Shown here: positions 41,680-53,800 of the stretch, piece by piece
Numbering within the stretch: the first letter of the stretch is position 1
Layout: the number at the start of each line of letters is the position of its first letter
Assembly: GCF_963678635.1 (NCBI RefSeq)
Contig: NC_087064.1
Location: 33,766,369 to 33,830,368 of the forward strand
Reading direction: 5' to 3'
DNA: 64,000 bases
Source of the DNA: Symsagittifera roscoffensis
Lineage: Eukaryota; Xenacoelomorpha; Acoela; Convolutidae
Translations under genes and position numbers: made by a program
The notes under the pieces: generated by a model
What the model saw: the letters and a program-made list of their open reading frames with translations, nothing else
Databases searched by the model: none
Told to the model about the DNA's origin: nothing

Positions 41680-44600
41680 AAATTCTCCAGTTTTGACTAA
41701 ATTTTCCAGTAAAGTGTGTTCAAAAGCGAAAACATGTCTTAAGCAGAAAGCAAGAATAATTTTAAAACATGGAAAAATTCTACGGAAAATCTTGAAAGTT
41801 ATGTTGCAGAAGCAACAGAGAGATAATCATCAGTTATGAAGAAGTTTTTGTTGAATTTGAGCCAAAATCGAATAAATTTTTAAGAAACATTTATCCCCTT
41901 TTAAACAATTTTTGCAGTAAACTGTTCATTTTTTTATCAATAATCTGAAATTTCTAATTTTTAACATCAAAATTTCTCACAAGTTGTAATTTTTGTACAA
42001 ATTTGGGTAATTCAATGAGAAAAAAATGAGGAGGAGTTGAATCATGGAGTTTGGTTTAGAAATTTCATAGAATATTGCCCTTAATGTTCATTTGAATTGA
42101 GATTCCTAAAAATATTCCCTGAACTGGACAAAAAAAACAGTTAAAAACCAAGAGAAAAGGTTCGAAATGGAAAATTTCATGTAAATTTGATTAATTTTCA
42201 TTTTACCTCCTCGAAAATTACGACTAATTTCACTGTTTTCCGGAAGTTTCAATATTGATTCTGCTACTATGAACCTTCTTTTCAGTGTTTAGTGCATTGT
42301 ATAACCAAATATTAAGCTCAAATTAGGGTAAACTTCATTGTATTTCAATATTTTGAGAAAAACTTGTGGAAAAAGTCATTTTTTTATTCAAAATTTTGTA
42401 TCATTGTCTCAACATAATGCCAATTAAAATACAGTCTTTGCTTATTTTTAAAATCTATACGTAAAAGTATGTTTAAAGTTAGATCAAAAGCAACAATACA
42501 TTAGCCAAAATTATGAGATTTCTGCAATTTTTTCCAAATATTTGAAATTTTTGCAATTTTTTCCAAATACTTGAAATTTTTGCAATTTTTTCTTAAAAAA
42601 TTTGATTTTTTCGAAACTTCAGTAGTTTTCAGCATTTTTTCAAGTAGATAGAAATAAGATTATCTAATAAATTAGGTTAAATAATAGCTAATCTTGTCGT
42701 GTTTTGAGTTTTTTCGAAAAAATTTTCAGTTTTTTCGATAAAAATTCCAAGTTTTTGCACAAAAACTCTTACCATTGACTTACCATGCACCAAAAACACT
42801 AAATACAAAACCTTAATTCTACACGTAATTAACAATTAATTGTTTCCAATTAGATAACGCGCGCCAACAATTTTGCGGTAAAAAAGTAAACAAAAACCAA
42901 AAAATTTTCGTTTTTCTCACCATTATCTTACCATCACACTGAAACCTTACCATCGGTATTCCCTATCTTAATACATTGTAGACTCTATACCCAATCTTAT
43001 TACATAGCTTGAAGACCGGATGCTCTATTCCCTATCTCAATACATGTGGGTCTTCAGGGTCCCCCCCCCCCCCCACTTCAGCTCCAACATCTACTACTAT
43101 AGGGCGTCGCTTGCCGAAACTACATTATCAGTTTTGAAAGTTTTTTCTTTTGATCTCAACCGTAAAAAAGACTGGTTAAATTAGTTTAAAAACTGTGCAC
43201 ATCCTATATAAAAAGAAATTTCAATTTCGATGCTATTAGTTCCAAAATTTGAAGAAAGTGACGGAATTTTTGCCATCAAAACTGTTTTTGTAATGATAAT
43301 AACGATTTTTTAAGAAGCAAATTTGGATCCAAGTCAATTTATACTATCTAAAAGAAGTTGCTACACTGAGCTCAAAGTTACAAATATATTTCATATGCAA
43401 TTTTTGTAAACATATAGGTGTTCAATTTTTTACACAAAGAAGATTATTAAGGCGCGATTTGGTTGGTTCTTCAAACGCCTAATGGCTAATTAATCTGGCT
43501 ATAATCAACCTAAATTAAATTGGAGCAAGCTGTTTGGTCTCTTTGAAAAATTACACTCCGCGTCATAATTTTTTCTACCATCATAATTCATGGTAAACAC
43601 TTGTTTAAAGAAAAAAGTTGGCCACATTTTTTTGTACCCTTAGTTTTTTGTTGAAAAATGTCATGAACTGGGCGCAAATGGTTCTGTGTACATGCACTCA
43701 CGCAAGATCAGTTTATGCAGTTTTTGTTCAGTTTGTTCAAATTTTGACATGCACTCACGTGCGATTATCGAGTTAGCGAAAGAAAAACATGCAATTGGAC
43801 ATTCTCCTAAATTCTCCAGTGTTGACTAAATTTTCTAGTAAAGTGTGTTCAATGGCAAAAACTTGTCTTAAACAGAAAGCAAGAATAACTTTAAAACATG
43901 GAAAAACTCTACGGAAAATCTTGAAAGTTACGTTGCAGAAGCAACAGAGAGATAATCATCAGTTAGGAAGAAGTTTTTGTTGAATTTGAGCCAAAATCGA
44001 ATAAATTTTTAAGAAACATTTATCCCATTTTAAGCAATTTTAGCAATAAACTGTTCATTTTCTTATCAATAATCTGAAATTTCTAATTTTTAACATAAAA
44101 AATTTCTCACAAGTTGTAATTTTTGTACAAGTTTGGGTAATTCAATGAGAAAAAAATGAGGAGGAGTTGAATCATGGAGTTTGATTTAGAAATTTCATAG
44201 AATATTGCCCTTAATGTTCATTTGAATTGAGATTCCTAAAAATAATCCCTGAACTGGACAAACAAAACAGTTAAAAACCAAAATAAAAGGTTCGAAATGG
44301 AAAATTTCTTGTAAATTTGATTAATTTTCATTTTACCTAACTCGAAAATTACGACTAATTTCACTGTTTCCGGAAGTTTCAATATTGATTCTGCTACTAT
44401 GAATCTTCTTTTCAGTGTTTAGAGCATTGTATAACCAAATATTAACTCAAATTAAGGTAAACTTCATTGTATTTCAATATTTTGAGAAAAAATTGTGGAA
44501 AAAGTCATTTCTTTATTCAAAATTTTGTATCATTGTCTCAAGATAATGCCAAATAAAATACAGTCTTAGCTTATTTTTAAAATCTATACGTGAAAGTATG

Positions 44601-45900
44601 TTTAAAATTAGATCAAAAGCAACAATACATTAGCCAAAATTATGAGTTTTCTGCAATTTTTTCCAAATACTTGAATTTTTTGCAATTTTTTCCAAATACT
44701 TGAAACTTTTGCAATTTTTTCCAAATACTTGACATTTTTGCAATTTTTTCTCAAAAATTTGATTTTTTCGAAACTTCAGTAGTTTTCACCTTTTTTTCAA
44801 GTAGATAGAAATAGAATTATCTAAAAAATTAGGTTAAATAATAGCTAATCTTATCGTGTTTTGAATTTTTTTCGAAAAAATTTTCAATTTACCATTGACT
44901 TACCATGCACCAAAAAAACTGAATACAAAACCTTAATTCTACACGTAATTAACAATTAATTGTTCCCAATTAGATAACGCGCGCCAACAATTTTGCGATA
45001 AAAAAATAAACAAGAACCAAAAAAATTTCGTTTTTTTCTCACCATTATCTTACCTGTCTTAATTTCCCTATCTTAATACATTGTAGACTCTATACCCAAT
45101 CTTAATACATAGCTTGAAGACCGGATGCTCTATTCCCTATCTTAATACATGTGGGTCTTCAGGGTCCCCCATTCCCCCACTTCAGCTCCAATATCTACTA
45201 CTATAGGGCGTCGCTTGCCGAAACTACATTATCAGTTTTGAAAGTTTTTTCTTTTGATCTCAACCGTAAAAAAGACTGGTTAAATTAGTTTAAAAACTGT
45301 GCACATCCTATATAAAATGAAACTTCAATTTCGATGCTATTAGTTCCAAAATTTGAAGAAAGTGACGGAATGTTTGCCCTCAAAACTGTTTTTGTAATGA
45401 TAATAACGATTTTTTAAGAAGCAAATTTTGAGCCAAGTCAGTTTATACTATCTAAAAGAAGTTGCTCCACTGAGCTCGAAGTTACAGAGATATTTCATAT
45501 GCAATTTTTGTAAACATATAGGTGTTCAATTTTTTACGCAAAGAAGATTATTAAGGCGCGATATGGTCGGTTCTTCAAACGCCTAAGTGGCGAAATAATC
45601 CGGCTATAATCAACCTAAATTAAATTGGAGCAAGCTGTTTGGTCTCTTTGAAAAATTACACTCCGCGTCATAATTTTTTGTACCATCATAATTCATGGTA
45701 AACACTTGTTTAAAGAAAAAAGTTGGCCAAATTTTTTCGTACCCTTGGTTTTTTGTTGAAAAATGTCATGAACTGGGCGCAAATGGTTCTGTGTACATGC
45801 ACTCACGCACGATCAGTTTGTGCAGTTTTTGTTCAGTTTGATCAATTTATCACATGCAATCACGTGCGATTATCGAGTTAGCGAAAGAAAAACATGCAAA
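41680..45900. repeat. Tandem duplication of ~2.1 kb spanning the right terminus of B and its flank
   Basis: 41680-43795 is repeated at about 43800-45900. The unit contains the outer right arm, about 450 bases of flank (GGGCGTCGCTTGCCGAAACT onward) and the left end of a Tc1/mariner element. The duplication therefore happened after both insertions. Confidence 0.75.
43556..43797 (+). mobile_element. Tc1/mariner left-end fragment
   Basis: Nearly identical to the first ~240 bases of the element at 45658 and cut where the second right-arm copy begins (about 43798). Confidence 0.75.
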
Positions 45901-46931
45901 TGGTTTTTTATATCGCCGAACCAGCCAAGAACTGAAATTACCAAGATCAACAGTGCAATATATGATCAAGAAACACTACTCAAGAGTGAAAGCAAAGCGG
46001 AACCCAAGCATTTGGCCGTTGGCTTCAAAAAACTGTGTATAAAACGATGCATGTCTTTACTGAAAAAACGCAAAAAAAAGGTGACAGCCACAAAATCCTG
46101 AGGGAGGCAGCCTTCAAAATCAGCAGAAGAACGGTTCATCGAGCTTAATCAAGAATGAGGCATAGGCATAAAAATGCAAAATTCACAATAATTGTGACGT
46201 AAAAACAGAAAGAAAATTGAGTACGCCTCTGCACTGAATGGTTGACTAAACCCAAAAACTGGGAGGAAGTCGTCTTTACGGATGAAAAAAAAATTTAACC
46301 TAGACGTGTTCCTGGATGGAGGAAAATCATCAAGTTTACCTCAATAAACGTCAATGTGGGGGTGGTTCTCTAATGGTCTGGGTATGATTTTTTCTATCGG
46401 TCACATTTTGGTCAAAACGATATCTGGTCCAATAAATGCAGACACCTACATTAATCTTATGAAAGACACTGCCAGCCTTTTAATGAGAGACATTCTACAC
46501 ATGATTTCGTTCTGCAACAAGACAACTGCAGTACTCATGTTTCAAAAAAAAGTTGGACTTTTTCGAGGAGACGGGAATTGAGCTTCTACCGTGGCCCAGC
46601 AGGAGCCCGGACCTTAACATTATAGAAAACGTGCGGCATGTTGAGTTCCAGGGTGTATGATGGTCCGCAACCGAAAAACAAACAAGAACTGTAATAAAGA
46701 GTTTTTGAAGCCGTAGACCACATGAACTCGCATCTTTCTGAATATGTTAAGACTCAATTCATCGTTGCATAGTCTTTTCTTATCATGTGTTACGAGAAAT
46801 GGAAATATAGTTTCTGACTGACTTTTTTTGAACATTTCTGAAGTGGTACGAAAAAAATTGGCACACTTTTGCTTTGAATTGATGAAATTACATGTATTAA
46901 GATGGTACGAGAAAATGTGACCAACGGCGTA
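45658..46931 (+). mobile_element. Tc1/mariner transposon with dead transposase
   Basis: The ends are ~80-bp imperfect inverted repeats, each with two GTACC-containing blocks (for example TTGGCCAAATTTTTTCGTACC at 45723 and its inverse at 46845), an IR/DR arrangement. The interior shows an N-terminal helix-turn-helix (RRTSQELKLPRSTVQYMIKK), a VVFTDEKK segment with the first catalytic Asp, a QDN segment, and LPWPSRSPDLNIIENV with the final acidic region. These are spread over several frames with stops, so the gene is inactive. Confidence 0.85.
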
Positions 46932-47823
46932 CTAGAAGCGAAAAGTATCAGTGTGACAGCAAGACTGTAGAAAAAAATAGTTTTACACTAACTATGAGCA
47001 TCCTTGTTGTTCTGACTATTTTCGAAGAAAATGACGGATAATTTGTGCTCGGGTTGGTTTTTTCTCCAGACAAATTTCATCTTTCTAACTGGCAGTTTTT
47101 GACAATTTTTTTAAAAATGATTCGAAAAATGCTGATCTTCCCAGCTCAAAAATAAAAATATTTTTCAGCTGTGACTTTTTTTATATAGTTATGGGAGTTT
47201 AAAGATTGTCAGTTAGGCCAATTTGGGACGGTTAACCAGCAATACATTTCGTGCTATTAATGTGTAAGCGGAAATTTAATGCATCTTTTTGATCTATTTA
47301 ATACTTTGCTATAAGCAATATAAATCACTTTGTACTTTACGTAGCATGGGGGGGATGATGTACAATGAAAACTCTTTTTGAAAAATTTTTCAATTAGTTT
47401 TTAAAATTCTAATTAAAATACCATAGAAATTAAAATGAAGTCAGAGCGTTCAGGGCTTCGCCTTGAAACGAGCAGTCTTGTTCTCATTTAGCGACTAATA
47501 AGTCTTCTCTGCATGTATGTTTTTTCCTTTTCATTATTTTCTGACCCTGATATGAAAAAGAAAATGACTCAATTTCAGGAGCCAATCTAAACTTGCTCAG
47601 CATAAAACTGGTAAAAGAAATTTTTCCAAGAAAATCAAACATTTAAATTCGGACAATTAAATCTAAAAAAGAATGCAACACGAAAAGAAGAAGCTATACT
47701 GAATTGGCTTTTTGGAAGAATGTACCGTTAATTAAGTTTCGACTGCGCTTAGTTTCACTTCCAGGAGCTTTTTTTTGCTTCCCATGGCATGAAACCTTTT
47801 CAAACCGGGTGGGTGGGGCATTT
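46932..47823. other. Dispersed-repeat sequence, no gene recognised
   Basis: About 46990-47490 belongs to the family with a GCTCGGG-TGGTTTTTTC block near one end and a CAGGGCTT...GAGCAGTCTTG block at the other. It sits 3' of the channel gene. Confidence 0.5.
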
Positions 47824-50800
47824 CTAATCCTGATTGGCGACAGAGTTGAAGTTGTTCCGACATGCTTGCCTTCTTGACAGGTACTTTTCGCTGAGCAAAT
47901 TCTTCCGTTTTGTTTGTCTTTTGCGGAAATTATTCGAAATTACAATCCGGTGCAGATCGAAGATAAGCTCGCAGAACTCAAACACTGTTATGATACTGAG
48001 ACCGAGCCATAATCCTGAAACGAACTTTATCTTCATGGGGGTAAATTGGGGTTAATTGCTGTCAATATTGGACTGTCCGATCCTAATGAAAACATTTGCT
48101 GAAATTTATGGCGCGTTTTGACAGAAACCAGTGTGAGAGCAAAGCTCAAAAGACCTTTAGAAAACTTTGAAGCCACTGTTGATAGCGTGAATTTATTAAT
48201 ACATACATGTCAAATCATTTCGAGCAGGTTTTCATCTAATGGCACAATTTCGAAACAAAAAATATACTCTCTGTAAAGGTGAATCTACGATTTTGCAACC
48301 AGGGGGGGGGGGGGGGGCTTTAAAAATAATTCAGAATATTCGGTCGATATTTATTTTTCTAGGCAGACATAAATGAAAACTTCCGTTTTGCCGAAAAAAT
48401 CTTGCGTATTACATGATAGCTCTCTGTTTTAGATAAGACTGACGCTGAATGCACCACCTTTACAAACTTTCTAATGTGCTTAGATCAAAAGTTGATGTCG
48501 TAAATTAAGTTTACTAAAATGGAGAGAAAGACGCTTCACGTAGAGCGGAAATTGAATTAGAAACTGAAGAAGGAGTACACTCAGTCCACTCTTGCGCTCA
48601 GAATTCATTTGATAAATTTGTCATTTGTTCTGGGCGGATCTAGGATTTTCTCGAGGGGGGGGGGGGGGGGGGGGGCGGATTTTCAAAAAAATTTCGAACA
48701 TTTTGACGACCTTTCTTTGTAGTCAACCAAATTGATTTTCCGAGCTCTTCTAAAGCACTATAGAGACCGTAGATAGACCAAATTTTCTGCGCCGGAGGCA
48801 AATTTTTGAAAAAACAGGTCAAAAAATCCGTTTTTGGGCATTTTTTGGAAAATTTTGACAAAAAAATCGCGTTTTTTTTGTCGCGCACTCCCCCTCAAAA
48901 TTAGTATATATTGGCGCCAAAGGCGCCTTTAGAAAGTTTTTAGGGTCGGTCGGTCAAAAATGGATTTCTTAAAAAGTACCAAAGGGGTCGGCAGGGGGTC
49001 GAATCCCTGAGAGAGAAAGAGCGTCCCCCCTAAATCCGCCCCTGCATTTGTTCATTTCTCAATTTCCATTTTCTCAACAGGTGCGAGATACAAAAGGCGT
49101 TTTTAAGCACTTTTTGAAAATTTTGACCAAAAAATCGCGTTTTTTTGGCGCGCACTACCCCTCAAAATTAGTATATATTGGCGCCAAAGGTGCCTTTAGA
49201 AAGTTTTTAGGGTCCGTCACCAAATATGGATATCTCAAAATATTACAAAGAGGGATCCTTTGGGTCGGATGGGGATCGAATCCCTGCGAGATGGGGGGGG
49301 GGGGCAGAAAATTAGCCAAAAAAATTGCATGTAATTCTTTACATGTAATTACATGTAATTGCATGCCAAAAAAGTTGCACGGGGTGCAGCAGTGGTTCTC
49401 CGGGCAGAGTTGAATGGTCTTGGTCCTTTCCCTTGTGCATAAATTGCCTTAACTAACCAAAGATTTTTATACAAAGTTCTAACAGTCTCTTTCTAAGAAA
49501 ACTTTTCAAATCATAGCTAACCATCAAGCTGGCTGGAACACCATGAAAAAACTGTAAATGTCAGTTTACCAAGATTTTCAAACTACTCCTACCTAATGCA
49601 CCGCCAATATTAGACAAAATATGCTCCCAGCCATACTGTGGGGTCTCCTTGACCACCTCGTAAGACAAGTCCTCGAAATAGATCTCCACTCTCAGGAAAT
49701 TCTTCTGCAGGAAACTCTTCAGTCTGTCATCATTAGTCTCGTAGTCCATACTTTTAAGCAGACTCTCCATAGAAGACAAGATATCCCAACCAGTGCGTGT
49801 GGACCCGCCTTTGTTGTCGCCACTCTCCGCCGTGAACGAGTTTTTGGTTCGGTTCTTGCGCTCTTCGTGGTATCTGGCGTTGATTTTCATCTGGACAAAG
49901 TCGACTAGTACGTTTTTGACACTGTCTTTAACCAGGCTGCTTTCGTCATTGAGCAATCGTCTGTAGAGGTGGTACATGTATTTCTCACTGGGCCACGTAG
50001 ATTCAGAAACTAGAAATAACTCTAATTAAACCATTTTTACACCCCAAGGAAACTACTTACAATTGATGAATAAAAACAAAGCACGGTCAATTCAAGTATT
50101 CAGCCCCGAACATGTATTACCCGAAGCTCCTCCTAACTTATTTGTAATAATTAGCAGAATTTGTATTGATTATGCTTTGTTCCACTTCCACAGATGTTTT
50201 GAAAAACATTCGTTTTTGGCATAAAAGTCTGCATAAAAGACGCTTTCACAGACAATTACTGAGTAGTAATAAGGCGATGACCTAAAATATTTGGAGTTCA
50301 TTAACTTAACTTGCCTGTTTTTGAGAACAAAGTTTCGGAGCATGCTTGCTGACAACCACAACCAAACAAACTCTCTGTAAAATCCCTGTAAACTTTGTTT
50401 CTACATTCAGTCACTGCCTTATCCACGACATTACAGAGACTTCGGTTCTCAACAAGTAGCGACTCGACACATTTACACTCGGACCAAAGTCGGTTCTGGA
50501 TACATAGTTTGTTACATGCCAGGTACGAGTAGTCGTAAGTTCGGTTTTTACTAGTTGAGTTTGTCTTCATCAGCGATAGTCCCTCGGGCCATTGGTCTCG
50601 GCATTGACCGTATCGGTTTTGCATTCGGTATAATTCGCGTTGTCGGACACCGATACTCGTGTGAATACCCGGGGTCAGGGTGATCCCGAGTTCGTCGGGC
50701 ATCGGCGGTTGTTTTGGCGACTGGATTGAAAGTCGGGCACCGACTCTGGGCGAGAGAAGACCGAGGTAGTTTTCAGTGTCAAGAAACAAAGTCATCTGCA

Positions 50801-53800
50801 GAGCATGTTGCACGCCTGTAAAAAAAACAAATGGCCGCAAAGAAACACACAACCCAAATCAAACAGAAGAAAAACTTTGATATATCGAAAAATTTACCAA
50901 AACTGAAATATTAACAAGCTTAAAATTAAGAATTCGAAAAACTCTGCAGTTGCATTTCGAGGTTGCTCGGAATTGGAATTGCTTGCATCAAAGTTTTTCA
51001 GGATTAGACCAATTATGGTCATCAGCAAAAGTTTTTCTGCAACTTCATCCATCAAAAAAATTTTAATGCCTAACCAGCTTGTGAAATGTTTCTTGGCCTG
51101 AAGATTTCATTCAGATCATCGTTGAAAGTCCAGCAGTTTCCATAAACGTCATTCTGAAACTCTTTGAACCATTTTGGATCACATGTTTGGCCGTCGAAAT
51201 TGCACTGGATTATGAAGTCTTGTCTTTGGTGCCCGAGTTCTTTCAATTCCTACAGTCAAATTTAAGCTTTCGATGAATAGTCAAAACAAAAAACCTGAAG
51301 ATTCAGATGTTAACAAAGACAACTTAGTTCAGTTATTTCAATAAAACACTTATAAGAGAACTCTCTACGAGAGATTCGATCCCTGGACCCTCGAACCAAG
51401 AGTCTTTGAAAATGATGTGTCGAATCATTCTTCTTCTTTTGAGTTTTCAATTACTTTAGTTAGCATGTCTTGTTTCCAACTTTATGTTTCAATCAAAATT
51501 TACGAAGTGCGCACGTTTACAAATGAAAAGTCACGAATGGCTCGAGCAATCAACATTAAGAAATGCTAAGGTCATTAACAGTCTTTACAATGGGACAATT
51601 AGCGAAAAAACGAGTTGTGACCTGTTGGTCGATCATGCCTCCTAATCCCACTACATCTGAGTAGTCTTCGTGAACGGATGAGTGATAGTAAATCTTCCAC
51701 TCTTTGTTCGTGACTGCCGCCTGCTCCGAGTCTCCGATCAGAGAATGGGAGGAGTCTTCGGTTTCGGTGCAGAAGTGACAGGTGCGCCTGCAGTTCTCCT
51801 TCATGAAGCGGTAGTTGTGGCTGCTGCTTTTGCAGTGCCCCATTTTAGCCCACTGCTCACAAGACTGATATTCGTCCCTAAATTGGAAAGCTTAGAACGG
51901 AAAATTTAATTAGTTTTCACTGCTCCCTCATATTTCAAATTTTTCATTTTTTATGTACGTTTAGATGATAGTATGACTAAAAAAAAAGATTTTTGGCTGT
52001 TAAGCTTTCAAAAAAACAAGTTCAGAATTGTTAATTTGGTCATAACTTTATTGCTCCGATCAATGAAAAAGAGAATTTTGTCTTCGGGTGTATGTTACTT
52101 TTTTCCATGCAAAATCAGGTGTCACAAATAATAATCGGAATGGGTCAAGAGGCACATCTTATTAAAACCCTTTTGGTCGCAATTTGAACGAAATTTCCAA
52201 ACTTGTCCCCGAGTAGAGAAAAACTGGTTTGAAATTTTCAAAATTTGGAGTAAACAGCGTTTGTCAAAAAAATGGTGATTTAGGCTAAATAAATCCTTTT
52301 TTTTTACAAAACACATTAGTTTTGGAAGCTTCATTTACGGCTTCCTGGACAAAAAAAAGAAAAAAATTGCCCTCATCACTTTTTGTCTAAAATTACTCCG
52401 ATATGACTTTTGTTAAAAGTCAAATCTCACTTTTGTTACTTTTTTTTGGTTATCATGGTTCAGCATTATGGTAGCTTGTTTAGAACAAAGTGCAGTAAAA
52501 TTTGGATCGACCGCAAAAATTTAAGAGAACGAAAAGAATTGCAAAAACGGGAAAGGTATCATCAAATATCCTGTTGCCTGTTGCAATAAGAAAGGCTTTG
52601 ATATCTTAAGTTTTATTGAAATAGAAGTGGTTTTAAAAAACGTATTTTGAAAAGTAACGCATTAATAGAAACGATTAGCTCAATTGACTGCAAGTTGGAA
52701 CTATTTGACACCCGAAATAAATAGCCGCTCTCGTAAAAACAACTTAAATATATCTCGCGTTCATTTTCTCGAATTGGCCATTTTGAATCTTTACTGTTCC
52801 GACTTTCAAAGAAACTTAGGAATATGTATGCTCGGGGTGGTTTTTTATTCAGACCAATTCTCAAAAATATTTCCCCCGGGGCTCAATTTGTGGATCTTTG
52901 TGGTCCCTACTAAGCTATCCTCGTTTGAAGAATGCTGTGAAACGCTCATCAATAGACTAACAGGACTATAAGAACGCTGTGATAATTTGATGCTGAAAAA
53001 TTAACGCGCGTTATTTACACGTGGTAAATTATCCCGCACCAAAAAACCGTTCCAAATTCAATTGAGGCGGCCTAATTGGTCTTTTTATTTCGATGCACGT
53101 TTTTTAAATACAGATTAAAATTTATAGTTTGCAAAAATTCATAACCAAAAACTAGCCGAGACTAGTTTATGGACAGCTAAAACCTTCAAGTCGTTGCGCT
53201 GATACGAGCCGTCTTTTTACTTTTACAAAACTTTATCACAAAAAATTTTTTTTTGATTTGAGCTCATCAAAATAATGTTTTTCAACTGGCAAAATAGCTT
53301 ACTTAAAAATTTGTATTAAAAAAATCACACTAAGCATATTTATATATATATATAAGAGAAAACTTTGTTTATTGTTTATTTTTTTATTTTTAGTTTTGTA
53401 AAATTGAAATATATAAAGTTTGACATTTAAAGTACCAAGTGGTTTGTTTTGAGTTTGGTAGCATGTTACCAAGATCAATATGCTCTCAGCTCTAATTGAA
53501 AAAAAATATTTTGCCGCTAACTGAATGTTTGCTAAGTGAATGTTATATATATAACATTCAGTTAGCGAACATTCAGTTCAGTTAGGGGCAAAATATTTTT
53601 TTTTCAATTAGAGCTGAGGCAAGCATATTGATCTTTGTAACATACAACCAAACTCAAAACAAACCACTTGGTACTTTACATGTCTAACTTTATTTTTTAA
53701 TTTTATAAAACTAAAAATAAAAAAATAAACAACAAACAAAGTTTTCTCTTTTTTTTCAATCATTTCAGAAAATTCTTCCGAAGACAGTCGGAACATTCAG

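Larger units (their letters stand above)
23753..45202. mobile_element. Element B: ~21-kb palindromic element with giant inverted repeats and Polinton-related accessory genes
   Basis: The left terminus AGTAGTAGATGTTGGAGCTG (from 23753) reappears inverted at the right, ending at 43098 and again at 45202. From there inward the arms stay inverted and homologous up to about 34.3 and 39.3 kb, leaving a ~5-kb unique core. The left arm is enlarged by tandem arrays; the right arm contains an extra 2.1-kb duplication that includes flanking DNA. The bases outside the termini are ATATGG (left) and ATAGGG (right), a possible 6-bp target duplication with one difference. The core genes are related to accessory genes of element A. 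No capsid, integrase, ATPase or polymerase gene was found. Confidence 0.7.
39300..45202. repeat. Right giant inverted-repeat arm of element B
   Basis: Inverted relative of the left arm. It has one copy of the 1.3-kb unit (about 40173-41450) instead of several, then terminal unit sequence to 43098. After that come flank plus a mariner end, and a second copy of the terminal unit (43800-45202). Confidence 0.8.

Noticed and set aside
43061-43075. Long G/C runs (17.77, 23.78, 43.06, 48.30, 48.66 and 57.85 kb) as G-quadruplex regulators
   Set aside because: They sit inside MITEs or repeat termini and vary in length between copies, so they are repeat features; run length may also be assembly noise.
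50170-50361. ORF 50170-50361 as a channel exon
   Set aside because: The flanking exons 50815-50315 and 50009-49593 join in phase with a GC donor. Including this segment would add stops.
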